Shown piece by piece: positions 11,330 through 23,554 of a stretch of DNA of 64,000 nucleotides. The DNA is from Gigaspora rosea. Its lineage: Eukaryota > Glomeromycota > Glomeromycetes > Diversisporales > Gigasporaceae. The position numbers and the translations under genes were made by a program. How positions within the stretch are numbered: the first letter of the stretch is position 1; the number at the start of each line of letters is the position of its first letter. The notes beneath the pieces were generated by a model, which saw only the letters and a list, made by a program, of their open reading frames with translations, did not search any database and was not told where the DNA came from. Where the stretch lies: positions 127,375 to 191,374 of the forward strand of contig QKWP01000426.1 in assembly GCA_003550325.1 (NCBI GenBank), written 5' to 3'.

Positions 11330-12729
11330 ATGGCGGTCATTAAATCCGATTGGTTAATCATTGAATGTATCGACATAAATACCCTGCATATATCATTGAC
11401 TTTGAACGAATTGGCTGCCATGACAACCAATTGTCCAGAGAAATCAAATACATATTTGAAAACTACGCCTTTCATTCTACATACAGTTAAAATAATCACA
11501 AGAACGGAGAATAATCATGAAGGTTAGCTATAGTGCTTTTTTCAACTATTGTTCATAGTTATAAGAACTCTAAGCAAAAAAAGCAGTTGTTGAAAATTTT
11601 TCTTGTAGCAAAATGTCTGGCAAGTAGTGATGGGCAAATCCCGATTTTTTTAAAAATTCTGAGTAGAGTTTCTGAATTTTTCACGATTAATAATATATAA
11701 ATATATAAATCATTACTATTTCTCGTTAAAATAATAATCATTTCATATAAATCTTACTGCATTAATTAAAAATAATGTACTTATATTGATTTTGCCTACT
11801 TTTAAACCATTTGAATCTTATAATTATTAAATTTATCAATTCAGATTTGTCTTAATTTTATCAATTTGTTTTTAAAAGCGATCAAATCATATAAGCATAT
11901 AAAAAGTTATAAGTAATCGTGTGTATAGCCAGGTATAAGCCAGGTATAAATGTGCTAAAATTTATAAGTAACAAGGTTATATACATAAAAAATTCATAAA
12001 TGACTCATAAGAAATCCACAATTGGGCTCATAATTTCTGATCAAATAGTCACTTTTATATTTAATAATCATCTAATATCACATAAATGATTGACTCGAGT
12101 TTTATTTTAATCTTATTACTCATATTAAATAATCACTGAATTTGGAGATTTTCATCCATATGGTACACCATATTCTTGGCGTATTATTTTATGCAAATTA
12201 ATAGATTCCCACTTTATTAATAATGACAATTTAAAAAATTTATTTCAACATAACTTACAGTTTGCGCATTATCTCTGTATGTATGTATATATGTGGAGCA
12301 CAAATAAAAAGTTAATGTGTGCATAATATTTTTATTTACATCAAATACTAATTAGGAATTGGCCCACTTATTTTAAAGCAGGCCGGATAATTTGTTAATG
12401 CGGGCCAGATGATATGCTAATGCAGGCCAGACAATCATATTAAAAATCCCACGCAGGAGTTTTTAAATCCCGTGCATCCTGCATGGGATCACGCACGGAT
12501 CCTACGCGTTGCTCATCACTACTGGCAAGCGAGCACATTCTCAAGATCCTGCCTATAGCAACAAAAAAAAAAGGGCAAAGGAAAGCTACGATGTTGTGAT
12601 TTGAAGGGTCTCAATGATGTTGTGTGTGATGAGTTGAACGAAGTTCATATGGTGTCTGAAAGGGTAGCAATATTGGATCCAAATGTTCATTTGAATTTAG
12701 TCGGCAAAGTCTTGTGTAGAAAACATTAG
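11330..12729 (+). pseudogene. spliced gene disrupted by a hAT insertion in exon 2
   Basis: Family not recognised. ATG 11330 opens a 64-codon exon (start MAVIKSDWLIIECIDI) ending at donor GTTAGC (11522/11523). After an 86-base intron with a strong acceptor (TTCTTGTAG, ending 11608), exon 2 begins at 11609 in the right phase and reads AKCLAS. It is cut by a hAT element (11625-12521) whose perfect 8-bp duplication CTGGCAAG is exon sequence. Removing the element and one duplicate restores the reading, which continues EHILKILPIATKKKGQRK to TGA 12597-12599. Shifting by one base at the A10 run (12563-12572) opens a further frame to TAG 12727-12729 containing DELNEVHMVSERVAILDPNV. The gene is therefore probably inactivated by both insertion and frameshift. 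The length of the intact family is unknown. Confidence 0.5.
11625..12521. mobile_element. hAT-like non-autonomous element, 897 bp
   Basis: Starts TAGTGATGGGCAAATCCCGA and ends with the inverted TGCTCATCACTA. Flanked by a perfect 8-bp duplication, CTGGCAAG (11617-11624, 12522-12529). The 8-bp duplication and TAGNGATGG ends are characteristic of hAT elements. The interior is AT-rich with no transposase frame, plus GCAGGCC/GGCCAGA subrepeats. It shares ends and interior blocks with the element at 52362-54335 in opposite orientation. Confidence 0.9.
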
Positions 12730-13933
12730 GCTGTTTGAAATTATAATTTCATTTAAAGTTCTTTCCCTTCCGGCTCCAAGAGTTCCCCTCTAAAATTAAA
12801 CAGGCCAATCAGAATGCTTGTTGCGTCTTAGGATTCCAATAAGTTACATATTTATAAGTCAACCAATAATAATGCAATTTTACATGTTTGATTAATTTGA
12901 CCCCCTCCCCCACCATACTTAAGCTTCGTAAGGTAAGGAAACGTTAAATAAAATTATAAATTCAAAGCTTTATAATGCCAATGAACCCTTATAATGAATA
13001 ACATTCTCTTGAAACAATTTAAGGTTTAGTGTATCCGGAGTTTATTATATATAAGTTAATTGGTTGTATCCTGTTATATTATTTTCATCAATGGTAAGAG
13101 GCTTCGTCAAGGGTTTCATCAATTCGTCATAGGTTTCGTCAATCGCCAAAGTTTCATCATGACGAAACTGTGATTACGTGATTCATCATCGCAAAAACAA
13201 TTTCTTCAGGCATCATTAAAGGGGAAGGCAGGAGAGGTAATGTAAACTACCGAATCAAATTGGTATTGCCTTATGTGGGTTCAATAAATATATTCATAGT
13301 TTTTCCCTACTATCTTTGCTTTGATCTGCACTGCAAATAATGCAAGAGTTATTATTTTGTGATACCGTTGCCTTTGTAAATTCGGTCAAATTTGGCAAAT
13401 CCGTGTTTTAATTATGGTGTGTAATACCGTAATACAGCAATTTATTAATTATATATTATAGTTTGATGATTAATCATGAAAATTTTAGATCATCAGTCTT
13501 AGTGACACGATTAAATATTAATTTTTGTGACACAGTTAATATAATTTGCTGCGTACTTACATAAAACCAGAAAATAGATATTTCATTAAACTTAGCCCCG
13601 ATAAGTTTTCAAATTCACATGAAACAAAGTCGCATCCAGATATGTCATAACTCGGTTTTATAACCCTTATATAAGTTTTAAAACCTAAAAGTATTAAAAT
13701 AATATAAGATAGATTGGTATTGAAAGAGCCATCTATATTAGAAGTCCTTTTTAAGCGTTAAGTACGTATATTTATTAATCATAAGTAGCTGCGCGACGCG
13801 CTAAACCAGGAACGGGTGAATGAACATATAACTAATCTTATTGGTCTGATTTAATAGTTTAGATACGAATTAGCTGTATCGATCTTTTATTATTTGAAAA
13901 GAATCTGACATGTAAAAAAAGAAAAGGCGTAAA
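12730..13933. other. intergenic, nothing recognised
   Basis: AT-rich, with a short run of TTTCGTCAA/TTTCATCAA motifs at 13100-13170. No gene is supported. Confidence 0.45.
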
Positions 13934-14239
13934 TAGTGATGGGGAAAATGCGTATTTTATAGTAACATGTCATGAATGCACACGTTAAATAAAATGCGCA
14001 TGATATCGCATGATGTAATTTTTTGAATTTATATTTTCCCTTCGGATAATATCGGACACGTGCTCAAATTCTTATCCCGATCTTACTCTTCTTTTATGTC
14101 CATTCATTTTCTTTTTGCGTCCATATTCCTTAATTCCGCCTGACTATACGCTCCCTGGATCAAATTATTTATACTTTAATTTTCCTATATAAAATTTAGA
14201 TGGGATAAAATGCGCATGATTCTGAAGCATGCGTCTCTA
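13934..14239. mobile_element. hAT MITE, 306 bp
   Basis: Ends TAGTGATGGGGAAAATGCG / GCATGCGTCTCTA with a perfect 8-bp duplication GGCGTAAA (13926-13933, 14240-14247). Interior blocks such as CTTAATTCCGCC and GCTCCCTGG recur inverted in 20285-20663, so the two are one family. Non-coding, rich in ATGCGCAT. Confidence 0.9.
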
Positions 14240-15279
14240 GGCGTAAATAATAAATTTGCCTTTTTAAAGATTACTTATCATATAATTGTATCAAAATATA
14301 ATCAGGGCAAATAAGAGATCAAAGATTTTGTCTCTTATAATTATGGTATTCTGTCACTTCCGTGCAAACACATACTAACAATGCAGATTTTAAAATAATT
14401 CACACATAATTCTAAATGCTACTGTTTACCTTGAATGTCACAACTTTGAAGGGTGGGATGAAAAACCAGACAATTCTACAGTATATGGAACTAACCCTTA
14501 TTTACTTTTGAATACCGTACTAACACACCACTATAAATCACATACAAAATTGTACAATAAATCGGGTAGCTAATAAAATCGCAGATTATATAACTTACGT
14601 ATATGTAGTATTTTATGAATAACTACTGCAGATCAAAAAAAACGGATGAAGAAACAGATTTTTTTTTGCACTTAATAGTTCGGTCACCACTGCACACTTT
14701 AGGACACGATGATCAAAAATAGTAAGGTGGCACATAATCTACTAAAGTAAAATACGAACATATAATACTTGCATAATCTCGCTTTTTTAAAAATCATGGC
14801 ACATTTTTATTCACACTAAAATTGATAAATAATTCAAGTAGCTAACGTGTTGAATCTGGATTCAATTTTTTTTTTTTTTTAGCTAAAGCGATAAAGGATA
14901 CAAGTTTAGGCATTATGTGGTTAGACAAATCTCATATATAGTGCTATGATGCAATATCATCAAGTTTAAGTACATTTTACTACGTTTAATGCATGGTCCA
15001 ATCGGTTACAAGTTTTGCGGTCATACATACAGTACGTACGTACGACATTAAAAAATGACAATATAATTCGAATAACGATAATCATTTTAAGTCAAATTTA
15101 GATGTTCATTAGAAATAAAGTTCGTTCTAGAAACAGCATATTTGCCATTAAGAAATTTCCTTTAATAAAATCGCCCATTCAATCATGTTGCTCACAAGTT
15201 TATCCACCTCACAATTAGGCATGGTTCGTTGTTGGGTTGAATTAGTTCTGAAATTCCTATATAACTAATATTTTTATAG
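14240..15279. other. intergenic, nothing recognised
   Basis: AT-rich sequence with homopolymer runs. No gene, RNA or bounded repeat is supported. Confidence 0.45.
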
Positions 15280-16200
15280 CAGTTCTCATAAATTCTTGGA
15301 CAGCTGATAAAAATTAACCGATGATGATTCGGCCGAATTCGATAGCTTTTGACTTCGGCATTACATTAATGTTATTAGTCAAATATAATATTAAACACAT
15401 ATTCATTGCCATATATCATAATTGAAATAAAATTTGGAAAGTTTACCAGCTCGAATATTGATTAATATTTTAACAAGTTTTCTGTATATGGAATTTTCAT
15501 CATTATTTTTAGAAAAATACGTATGTCTAACAGATTCAGAACTTTTTTAAATAAAATTTGCAGGTTAACATGAATAAATGAATATACGTTCTTGTTCAAT
15601 TTCAATAGTTAACAGATCATAAGCATTAAACCTATCTTATTTATCTTATTTGCATTATAATGAAAAACAACTTTTGATTTTTAATGAAAGATAAATGGTA
15701 CAGTACTGAGTCAAGATTTATAAATTTATGTGTTCACGGGTGTTTCGAACCGATAACAAAATAATGTCGTATCCTTAATATAATTTTTTAAAGATATTTT
15801 TGTCACTAAATGCATACTTTCAAGGTCGTAAGACTTGCTCTAAGTGTCCGTACAATAATATATAATAATAAAAAGAAATACAGTAATCGTGATGGTGTTT
15901 TATATATTAAACATGCTGAAATCAAAAACTTATTCAATTCGGCCGAACGATTTCGTAAAATCTTATTGTTGTCTCTAATCTGGTTAAGGCAGCTGCGACT
16001 ACGTTTAAGCCAGATGGAAATTTGTGATTTACAGCTATTAACATTATTCCGGGGACACTTGACTTGAAAAATCGGGGGTGACCGAATCGATAAGTTTTTT
16101 TATGTCGGCCGATGTCGGTAACTTATTTATTCCAACTCGGTAACTTATCAATTCAGTCATCTAAAAAATTTCAGTTGTCCATAAATAATGATAATAGCTG
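15280..16200. mobile_element. longer relative of the CAGCTG-ended MITE
   Basis: The left end CAGTTCTCATAAATTCTTGG and ACAGCTGATAAAAATT match the ends of the element at 2352-2528. The right end carries the complement (TTTCAGTTGTCC... near 16170-16200). GGCCGAATTCGATA-type subterminal motifs occur at both sides. Several hundred bases of unrelated AT-rich sequence lie between, without a convincing gene. An open frame at 15810-16067 runs across the element's own subterminal repeat and is not credited. Confidence 0.5.
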
Positions 16201-16781
16201 TAATGTGATTTAAGTTCGTTGAAAGCTATCAGACTATAAAACATTGAACGATTACTGTGTCCATGTCGGTTGGCAATGCAGCCAAGAGTCTTATGATTAT
16301 AATTAAGTTAGTTATGATAAATTTGATGAATGAACATAAATTATATTTAGAGTAAAGTTACATTTTGGGAAGCAAACGCATGACCATTGTTTTGGTTGGT
16401 TTGCTTAGCCAGTCAACGTTGCTTAAAATGTTAGGATTTACTTATTTGTACAGCCAAAAAAGAAATTATAACAAAGCCATAATACGTGAAATTAGGAAGT
16501 ACTAATGCTATAGAAAACAGGTTTATATGTAAAATTGTATTTCCGAAGTTAATTATTCATACATGGATTTTGTGTCACGGGGCAGCAGTACTATTTTAAA
16601 AGTTATTAGTAATACATTAGGAATACATTTGTTATTATAATTATCTATAAATTTAAGCTAAAAATAGACAGTCTTTGTAGGGATAAGCAAATTCTGTTTT
16701 ATTATCTCAACATTTTATCTGCTGCGCTTCTCGGGTATTTGTCGATCCGAACTTTGTACCATTAGGAATTAAAAAAAAAGA

Positions 16782-16789
16782 TATATAAA
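16782..16789 (+). promoter_or_regulatory. possible TATA box of the 16892 gene
   Basis: TATATAAA lies about 100 bases before the start codon of the Zn2Cys6 gene. In such AT-rich DNA this can occur by chance, so support is weak. Confidence 0.25.
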
Positions 16790-16891
16790 GTCTACACATA
16801 ATTACAGAATTTTTATGTTAAAAAAGTTTATAGTATTTAAAATTTTTAAGTGTTCACGCCATTAATTTTCTCAAACTAAAGATTTTAAATC

Positions 16892-17593
16892 ATGTCTTTT
16901 CAAGAACGTGTTTACGTATCCAAAGCATGCACTAACTGTCAAATGAGACATGAAAAATGTTCTCCGCATGTTCCCTGTAGAAACTGTGTGAGACACAATT
17001 TTGATTGTGTTTTCAATTACACCTACAAAAAACGCGGTCGAAAATCAAAGAAGAGAGTCGATACAATTTCATCAATCCAAATACAAGAAAATGGTTTGAG
17101 CTCGAATCAAAATCAACAATTGTGTAATAAAATGGAAAACTCTACACAAAATCACGCATTATTATCTTACGACGCGTCTGAACAAACCATTATTTCAAAT
17201 GATCTTAACCAAGAACAGTTTCATCCATTTAATGACATTACTCAAAGAATTGACTTTTTACCTCAAGGAAATGAAAATTCTAATAGTCAAAATATTATAT
17301 TCGCTAATTATGTTACTAATAATACCGAGAACATACAATCCTTTCCCTATGATTATGTTTCTGCAACATCACTTTTTAATGACCATTTAAACCATCCTTC
17401 CATTACTGAATCATATAATCCAGATTATAATCAATACTTTTACAATTTAAGTTCAGAAACTTATTATGACATGAATTATTATAACAATGATTATTATGGA
17501 ATTGATTATTATGAAAATGATTATTATGGAATTGATTATTATGACAATGTTGATTCACTTAGTTTTAATAATGATGGAGGATATAAGTTATAA
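16892..17593 (+). CDS. small Zn2Cys6 zinc-cluster protein
   Basis: A single-exon gene of 233 residues. Residues 13-39 hold the canonical fungal binuclear zinc cluster C13-X2-C16-X6-C23-X5-C29-X2-C32-X6-C39, followed by a basic linker (KKRGRKSKKR, about 46-55) that in this family helps DNA contact and nuclear import. The rest is low-complexity, rich in Asn, Gln, Tyr and Ser. It ends in a repetitive tail (about 191-222) built from NDYYGIDYYE-like units encoded by a tandem DNA repeat at about 17485-17550. There is no fungal-specific regulatory domain, so it is shorter than typical Zn2Cys6 factors. The likely role is a DNA-binding regulator in the nucleus, with target unknown. The start is the first ATG and the open frame begins close to it. 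No frame damage is seen. Confidence 0.85.
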   Translation: MSFQERVYVSKACTNCQMRHEKCSPHVPCRNCVRHNFDCVFNYTYKKRGRKSKKRVDTISSIQIQENGLSSNQNQQLCNKMENSTQNHALLSYDASEQTIISNDLNQEQFHPFNDITQRIDFLPQGNENSNSQNIIFANYVTNNTENIQSFPYDYVSATSLFNDHLNHPSITESYNPDYNQYFYNLSSETYYDMNYYNNDYYGIDYYENDYYGIDYYDNVDSLSFNNDGGYKL

Positions 17594-17700
17594 GATTTTA
17601 TCGACCTTCTAAATAAGTTACACAATTAAGTTATTAAAGTCTTTTTTTTTTTGAATTGTATGGTTATTTATTATGCATATATTATTATTATTATAAATAA

Positions 17701-18032
17701 GGCCACGCAAAGTTGATTTTTCGTTTTGCATTACCTAGTGTTTCAAAATCCCGGTCGGTGGGACTTTTTTTTAATATATTATAAATCAATAGACTCATGC
17801 TCATATCTAATGCTAAGGTTATTCAAATTAAATTTTTTCGTCATATATAGCATTGAATCAAAAAAAAATTTAGTCAGCGATAAATTTTTTTTTATGAATA
17901 ATTTTGGAAATTAAGGTCTCACGTCGGATGATATCGGATAAATTTATGGAAAAAAAGTAAATGGCAAAAATAGCATAATCGGCATAATCGGCACAATCGG
18001 GATAAAATTTGAAAAAACTGGATCGCGTGGCC
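17701..18032. mobile_element. TIR element with GGCCACGC ends
   Basis: Left end GGCCACGCAAAGTTGATTTT, right end GCGTGGCC (18025-18032). The subterminal TTGATT...TTTTGCATTACC is shared with the MITE at 34674-34912 and the fragment at 8709. Flanks are TAA and TAT, so a 3-bp duplication is possible but imperfect. Non-coding. It lies about 100 bases downstream of the Zn2Cys6 gene. Confidence 0.55.
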
Positions 18033-19210
18033 TATTATTATTTATTTAAATAAAGTTTTTTTTTTATCATTCCATTCATTATTTTAACCAATAATAATAA
18101 ATTATATTGAATTTGTATTGGGCAATTCAATAAGTAGACTCTTTTTTTTTTCTGTTTTACATTTAAACATATAATACTTTTGATAATGGAAATTTAATCA
18201 CAGTGCCGCAATTAATTTTCGCATTTTTTTAACTCTTTCCAACAAAATACATCATATAGCATCCTTATTTCTATAAAAAATTTAGCAGTTCCGAATTTTT
18301 CCGAAAATCCTTTTTTTTCAAAAATAATTTTTGGCGTTGTTTTCCTAACAGCTATAATTTGAATGCATGCATTTATAAAGAACTCTGATTTTAGAAAATA
18401 AAAAAGTTGCATTATATTAATTAAAGTTTAAATGTTCGTATATATATAATAGTAATTTTTTATCGGAGTTCTCTTATTTTCCAAACTTGAAATATTCTTT
18501 ATATAAAATTAACTATTTTTATGATGATAGAAATTTCTAGTTTATCCATACATATACCTATATCTAGAAAAGAAGCCATAAAGCAAAGATTTCTAGAATA
18601 AACCTCCAAAAATAGAAATATATATACTTAAGCATTCAATTACGTACTGTACTACGTGCACTTACGTTTTAACAATTAATAACATGCTACTTCATACTGT
18701 ATCATTAGCACTAAGCTCTAACATGAAAGTGTAGTTTTCAATTTCATGTTAATTGAAACATACGAGAATGAATATTTCTTATAAAAGAGAAAACCAATCA
18801 TATATCAGATATAGAAAATATAATAAAATATAATACAAATTAGCAAACATATTAAAAGGGTGCGATACAATTGTATCGACACAACCTGTATATAGATCAA
18901 AACAATATAATAAAACTGATTAAGCTGATAACCTCATATTATTAATCATCGACACGCAATATTAGCATTATATCATTCATTTTGCCTAATTTAAAGGTTT
19001 GCACCAAATAAACATCTAAATCTGTATAACAAGATCTAAAATTCCGTGAAAGATCCGTGTTACGTTACGTATGTACGATTTTAATATCTGATATGGGACT
19101 TTCTAAGATACTTTAAAAGTATTATTGGTTAAAAGTGTCCATTGTCATAATATCTATTTAATTGATTTATAATTATTAAGCTGTACGTACTACGTAATAG
19201 TGGGCGCAAA
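18033..19210. other. intergenic, nothing recognised
   Basis: AT-rich with T homopolymers. No supported gene. Confidence 0.45.
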
Positions 19211-19341
19211 ATGATAAATTATCGTGTTGCTAGTGAGCGCGAAAGGACAAACCGAGATTATGATGTATTACGGCACATGTCCTTCCCAATATTGAAAGAA
19301 AATAGAATTTCTCGATTTCTGGTACACAGCATCAAATTTAG
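19211..19341 (+). CDS. possible coding exon, unrecognised
   Basis: ATG 19211 opens 43 codons (start MINYRVASERERTNRDYD) ending exactly at a donor-like AG|GTAATA (19341/19342). The codon composition is richer in G and C than the flanks, which suggests real coding sequence. No partner exon could be placed downstream, so this may be a first exon or a stranded fragment. Confidence 0.3.
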
Positions 19342-19834
19342 GTAATACTAAACAAGCAATTAGATGTACGAACATAAAGCTATATTACTTAAATTGTTTT
19401 TGCTTGAATAAACCACTTTTCATATCCTTTGAACATTCTTATGACTACATTATCACACCCAGCTCACTTGCGATAAACTCAGAGAATAATTTATTTACAG
19501 TTGTTTCCATAATTTATCAGCATAGATCAATATTAATAAGCTTATCGATTTAGTTGCCGGAGAATTTTCCGTCCAATATATTTTCTGTGTAAGCTGCAGC
19601 CTATGGCGATCAACTGCCATCTTTAGACTTTTCGCCATTGATGTGATTAATTTGATTATTATAATATATTTGATTACTTTGATAAATTTATTATTCTAGC
19701 TCTATGTAATATCTCTCATAATAGGGTGATTTCGTTTCTCTAAAAGTCAGCGTTGAATAAGTATTAGATTCACAACCAAATCGTTCCATCTAATAATCCA
19801 TTTCCCGATATTCTACAAAGTGTTATGATAAATG

Positions 19835-20070
19835 GGGTCTTTGCCTTGAAAATGACTTTACGGGGCTATGTAGATCTTATGAATAAAAATTAAAATTTCT
19901 AGCCATCCAATAATCCAATTCAAATAATTTTTTTTTATTTTGTAGAACTCACTAAGCTCTACAAAATAAAAAAAAGTTTGTTTGAATTGGATTACTGGAT
20001 AGCTAGAAATTTTAATTATTATTCATAAGATCTACATAGCCCCGTAAGGTCATTTTCAAGGCAAAGACCC
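19835..20070. mobile_element. foldback element, near-perfect palindrome of 236 bp
   Basis: The two arms (about 19835-19948 and 19959-20070) are complementary almost throughout, starting GGGTCTTTGCCTTGAAAATG on the left and returning as its complement. They meet at a 10-base loop. Flanks are AT-rich (AAAT on both sides within a base), compatible with a short target duplication. No coding frame. Confidence 0.75.
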
Positions 20071-20284
20071 AAATTATTTTTCTATCATCATTTATCTTGC
20101 TCACGCCACAAAATTTTGATTAAGTTATCCAATTTCCAAATATAAGCACTTTTTTTTGATGGGACGTCAAGGCTTTGTATATTGGATTAGTCCCGGTGTT
20201 ACTTTCCAGTATATCAATAGGATATTAGGGATCAACAATATTCACCATCAAGTTTAATTCATTGTGCTACTTTGTAGTTTTGTT

Positions 20285-20663
20285 TAGAGATGGTTTCATG
20301 CGTGCGCATGATTCCTTAATCATGCGCATTAATGCGCATTCATGCGCATGTTTCGAAATCATGCGCATTTTGTCTCAACTAAATTTTATAAAGTATATAT
20401 AATTTAGGCCAGGGAGCGCATTGTCAGACGGAATTAAGGAATATGGATGCAAAAGTCTTGAAAAATTCTGATAAGAAAATGAATGAACATAAAAGAAGCG
20501 CAAGATCGTGGTAAAAATTTTAGCACGTATCCGATATTTTTCGAAGGGAAAATATAAATTCCAAAAATTTTATCATGCGATATCATGCGCATTTTATATA
20601 ACGTGCGCATTAATGCGCATTCATGCGCATGTTATTATAAAATGCGCATTTTTCCCATCACTA
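20285..20663. mobile_element. hAT MITE, 379 bp, ATGCGCAT-rich
   Basis: Ends TAGAGATGGTTTCATGCG / TTCCCATCACTA. 8-bp duplication GTTTTGTT / GTTTTGTC (20277-20284, 20664-20671), with one C/T difference. Subterminal ATGCGCAT repeats at both ends. Same family as 13934-14239 in opposite orientation. An open frame at 20508-20822 crosses the element end and is spurious. Confidence 0.85.
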
Positions 20664-20825
20664 GTTTTGTCCCAAGTTTCTCATATATATTGCAATACCC
20701 ATGTTGTTGTTATGTACAGTACTAGTATTTGGAACTGGGTCTATTTTTCATATGGGCTAGGTGCTGAGAAAAGGGACGAAATTGACAAAAAAAACTTCGG
20801 AAAATCAATTTTCATGTCGTAAATC

Positions 20826-22228
20826 TAGAGTTTAGACCCGGGTTGTAGTAAACCGGGTCACCCGTGTCAAAACGGTTCACCCGGGTCAAAATCGTGTTTA
20901 AGATTATAGAAGTGCATTCATTCGATTGTTTTAAGTTTTATAGATATATCCATGATGTCCGTGATAATTTTACACTGTATAATTAAAAAAAATAGGTTCA
21001 CAAACTAATAATTGACACTAAAGAATTTTAAGAAAAAATGGATATGCGTAGAGTATTTACTTACAACCCAAAATCATTAAAGATATAAACCAAAACTTTA
21101 CAGTTGACAAATCTAAACACACTACAAGAATCGATCAAATTAAAACATTAAGACCGGTTCTTTGACTAACTATTCAAATTAAATGGTTAGCAGTAGAAGT
21201 TTATTTAAATCTAAATGTATTAAAAAGTCTTGGATGAAAAGCATTTCCAGTTATCTTCACTCTACAATACAGCAGCACAATTTTGCACAGTCTGGTATAT
21301 TTTGCCTTCAAAGCAAGGTCCATTGGGAGTGAGATTCTTTTGCATAGTAATATTGATGGTTATTTTAAAGTTATAGGTGGCCTTTGCAGCAATCTTTTGT
21401 TATTAAATATTTTGTTCTAAAAAACACTTTTAAACCATATAAATGGTAATTTACAGAGGGTGTGCATTTGAAGAGTCATATGTAGAATATTATGGAACAA
21501 TCACATGATATCAGACCAATCACAATTAATAATCAAGTGATCTTAAAACTGCAAAAAAAGTACCTTCCTAAACTGATACACTTGGTAGACAAAACTTTAT
21601 ATCAGTTTTGAAAGGGTGTTATTTAATAGATGTAACATCACATTACCTTTGCAAATTGTGATTGGTTAGTGATAGTCTAATTCTATTAACATATTGTTGT
21701 ATATATTACATGTGTGCAATTACAGATATTAATCAATAAGGTTTAGGCCGCAGATAAGTATTTAGGTTTACTTAGATATATGTCTGAGTTTTTATTCTTA
21801 GCATTAGATTTAAAAAAATGAAATTTCTTTCAGTATTATAAAAAGTTTCTATTAAATTTAATAAAGATAAAAGCAAGGTCTCACCTTTAACATTTAAAAA
21901 AAAAAGATATTAATCAATATATTTAGGAATTCGAAACCTTTTGCATGTGCAGAATACAGAGGGTGTGCATTTAATTCTAAGTCCTGAGCTCAGAACTGGG
22001 CTATGACATGTATTTAGAGAGGGTGTATATTTAGAAAGAGTGCATATAGAGAGGTTTAACTGTATTAAAATTAAGTCTAAGTTCTGAATATTTGAAGCAG
22101 GGTTAGTTGAAAAGGTTTACTTCTCTCAACTTCAGGACTCTTATATACAACCTGTTTTTATCTGGGTCATCTAATTCAAATTACATGGGTGACTGAGTTG
22201 ACAATTTTGCATTCAGGTCTAACCTCTA
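20826..22228. mobile_element. hAT-like non-autonomous element, 1.4 kb
   Basis: Ends TAGAGTTTAGACCCGGG and (complement) TAGAGGTTAGACCTG. 8-bp flanks CGTAAATC / TATAAATC (20818-20825, 22229-22236), differing only by C-to-T and G-to-A. Subterminal CGGGTCAC motifs at the left match CTGGGTCA/GGGTGAC at the right. Four AGAGGGTGT[GA]CATTT-like repeats occur internally near 21456, 21957, 22017 and 22040. No transposase frame. Confidence 0.75.
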
Positions 22229-22444
22229 TATAAATCTTATAATAAATTATAAGAAAATGCAAATTTTAAAGAACTATACTGCAAAATTTTATTGATTTAA
22301 CTACTTTGTTTCTTTAGTGAAAAATTTTTCTAAATTAATTAAGCAAAAAAAGCAATTTAAAGAATTTGCAACTTCATAGCATCTAGCCAGGACCCTGAAA
22401 TATATATAAATAGACCAGGTTAATTATAAAATTACCAAAAATAG

Positions 22445-22731
22445 GGTCGTCAAAGTGGAAACAAATTCATGTAATTACAACCAATCAAATTACAGAATTT
22501 TAATGATCACTGGCAAAGCAAAACAAGAAACAAAAATGAAAAACCTAAAAATTACAAAACACGACAGTTTAAACCTACCTCTGGTAGGTTAAATAAAAAT
22601 ATCAGAAAGGAAACTTTGTTTATATATAACTATTTAAACCCCAACCTAACCCTAATATAAGATGATTCTAACTCTAAAGTTAATTGAGAAAATTATTAAT
22701 AAATATGAATTGGCCCGCTTTAGATGTCTCC
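22445..22731. mobile_element. Mutator-like MITE, 287 bp
   Basis: Ends GGTCGTCAAAGTGG / CCGCTTTAGATGTCTCC with a perfect 9-bp duplication CAAAAATAG (22436-22444, 22732-22740), the size typical of Mutator-like elements. The interior has CCAATCAAATTACAG and CTACCTCTGGTAGGTT, shared with the stretch at 3275-3500. Confidence 0.85.
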
Positions 22732-23354
22732 CAAAAATAGAAAGATTAGCAGAAAAAACCTCAAAAATAAGCAAAAAAATTACTATAAATAAAAAAGATC
22801 TGTATAAAAACACCAAATAAGCAAACTAATATCTGACCTATTTATATATATTTTGGGGTCCTATCTAGCCCATATATTAAGTTATTAATAGCAATAGTAC
22901 ATATACTAATAGTTCAGAAATTCAGCAAGTCTGTTACTTGAGTGCTAGTAGCTTCATGTAAACAAAGTTTAGATTAGGTTGAAAAGGTGTATTAGATTTG
23001 GCTAAGTGGTCAACAGAGTTTTGAAGTAGCTTTTAAACAATCTAGTAGTTTTAATAATGTTTAGTATATATAAAAATTTAGAATATATAGTGTTATTCAT
23101 TTAGTATTATGACTATATATTGAAGAACAGTTAACTCAGTGATTAACAATCATATGATAAATATATAATGATGTTATTTGTTTACTAGAATTAAAAATAA
23201 ACTGGTCTAAAAAATACTTTAATCTAACCCTAACTTAGGCTAAATACTTGTTATGTAATATTGTAATAATTACTAGTTAACTCTTCTTAAATCTACTTAT
23301 TGTATAATTTTATAATTGAATTAATAAAGAAAAGTAAAATTATTATCTGTCATC

Positions 23355-23490
23355 TTACTATAATCAGATTGCCAATAACTTTGGTTATTTGGCAATATTT
23401 ATGTGATTTCTGCCAAATAACTTGTTATTTGGCAGAAAACATGTGAACACTGCCAAATAATCAAGTTATTTGGCAATCTGGTCATTGTAA
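23355..23490. mobile_element. inverted-repeat element with nested TTGCCAAATAAC hairpins
   Basis: Outer ends (CTTACTATAATCAGATTGCC and its complement near 23465-23490) enclose three hairpins built on GCCAAATAACTTGTTATTTG-like sequence. A 23-base direct repeat containing GAATGCCAAGCACCAATAAC follows at about 23508-23553. Non-coding. Confidence 0.5.
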
Positions 23491-23554
23491 GCTGCGAATA
23501 ACACTGTTATTGAATGCCAAGCACCAATAACTTGATTGAATGCCAAGCACCAAT

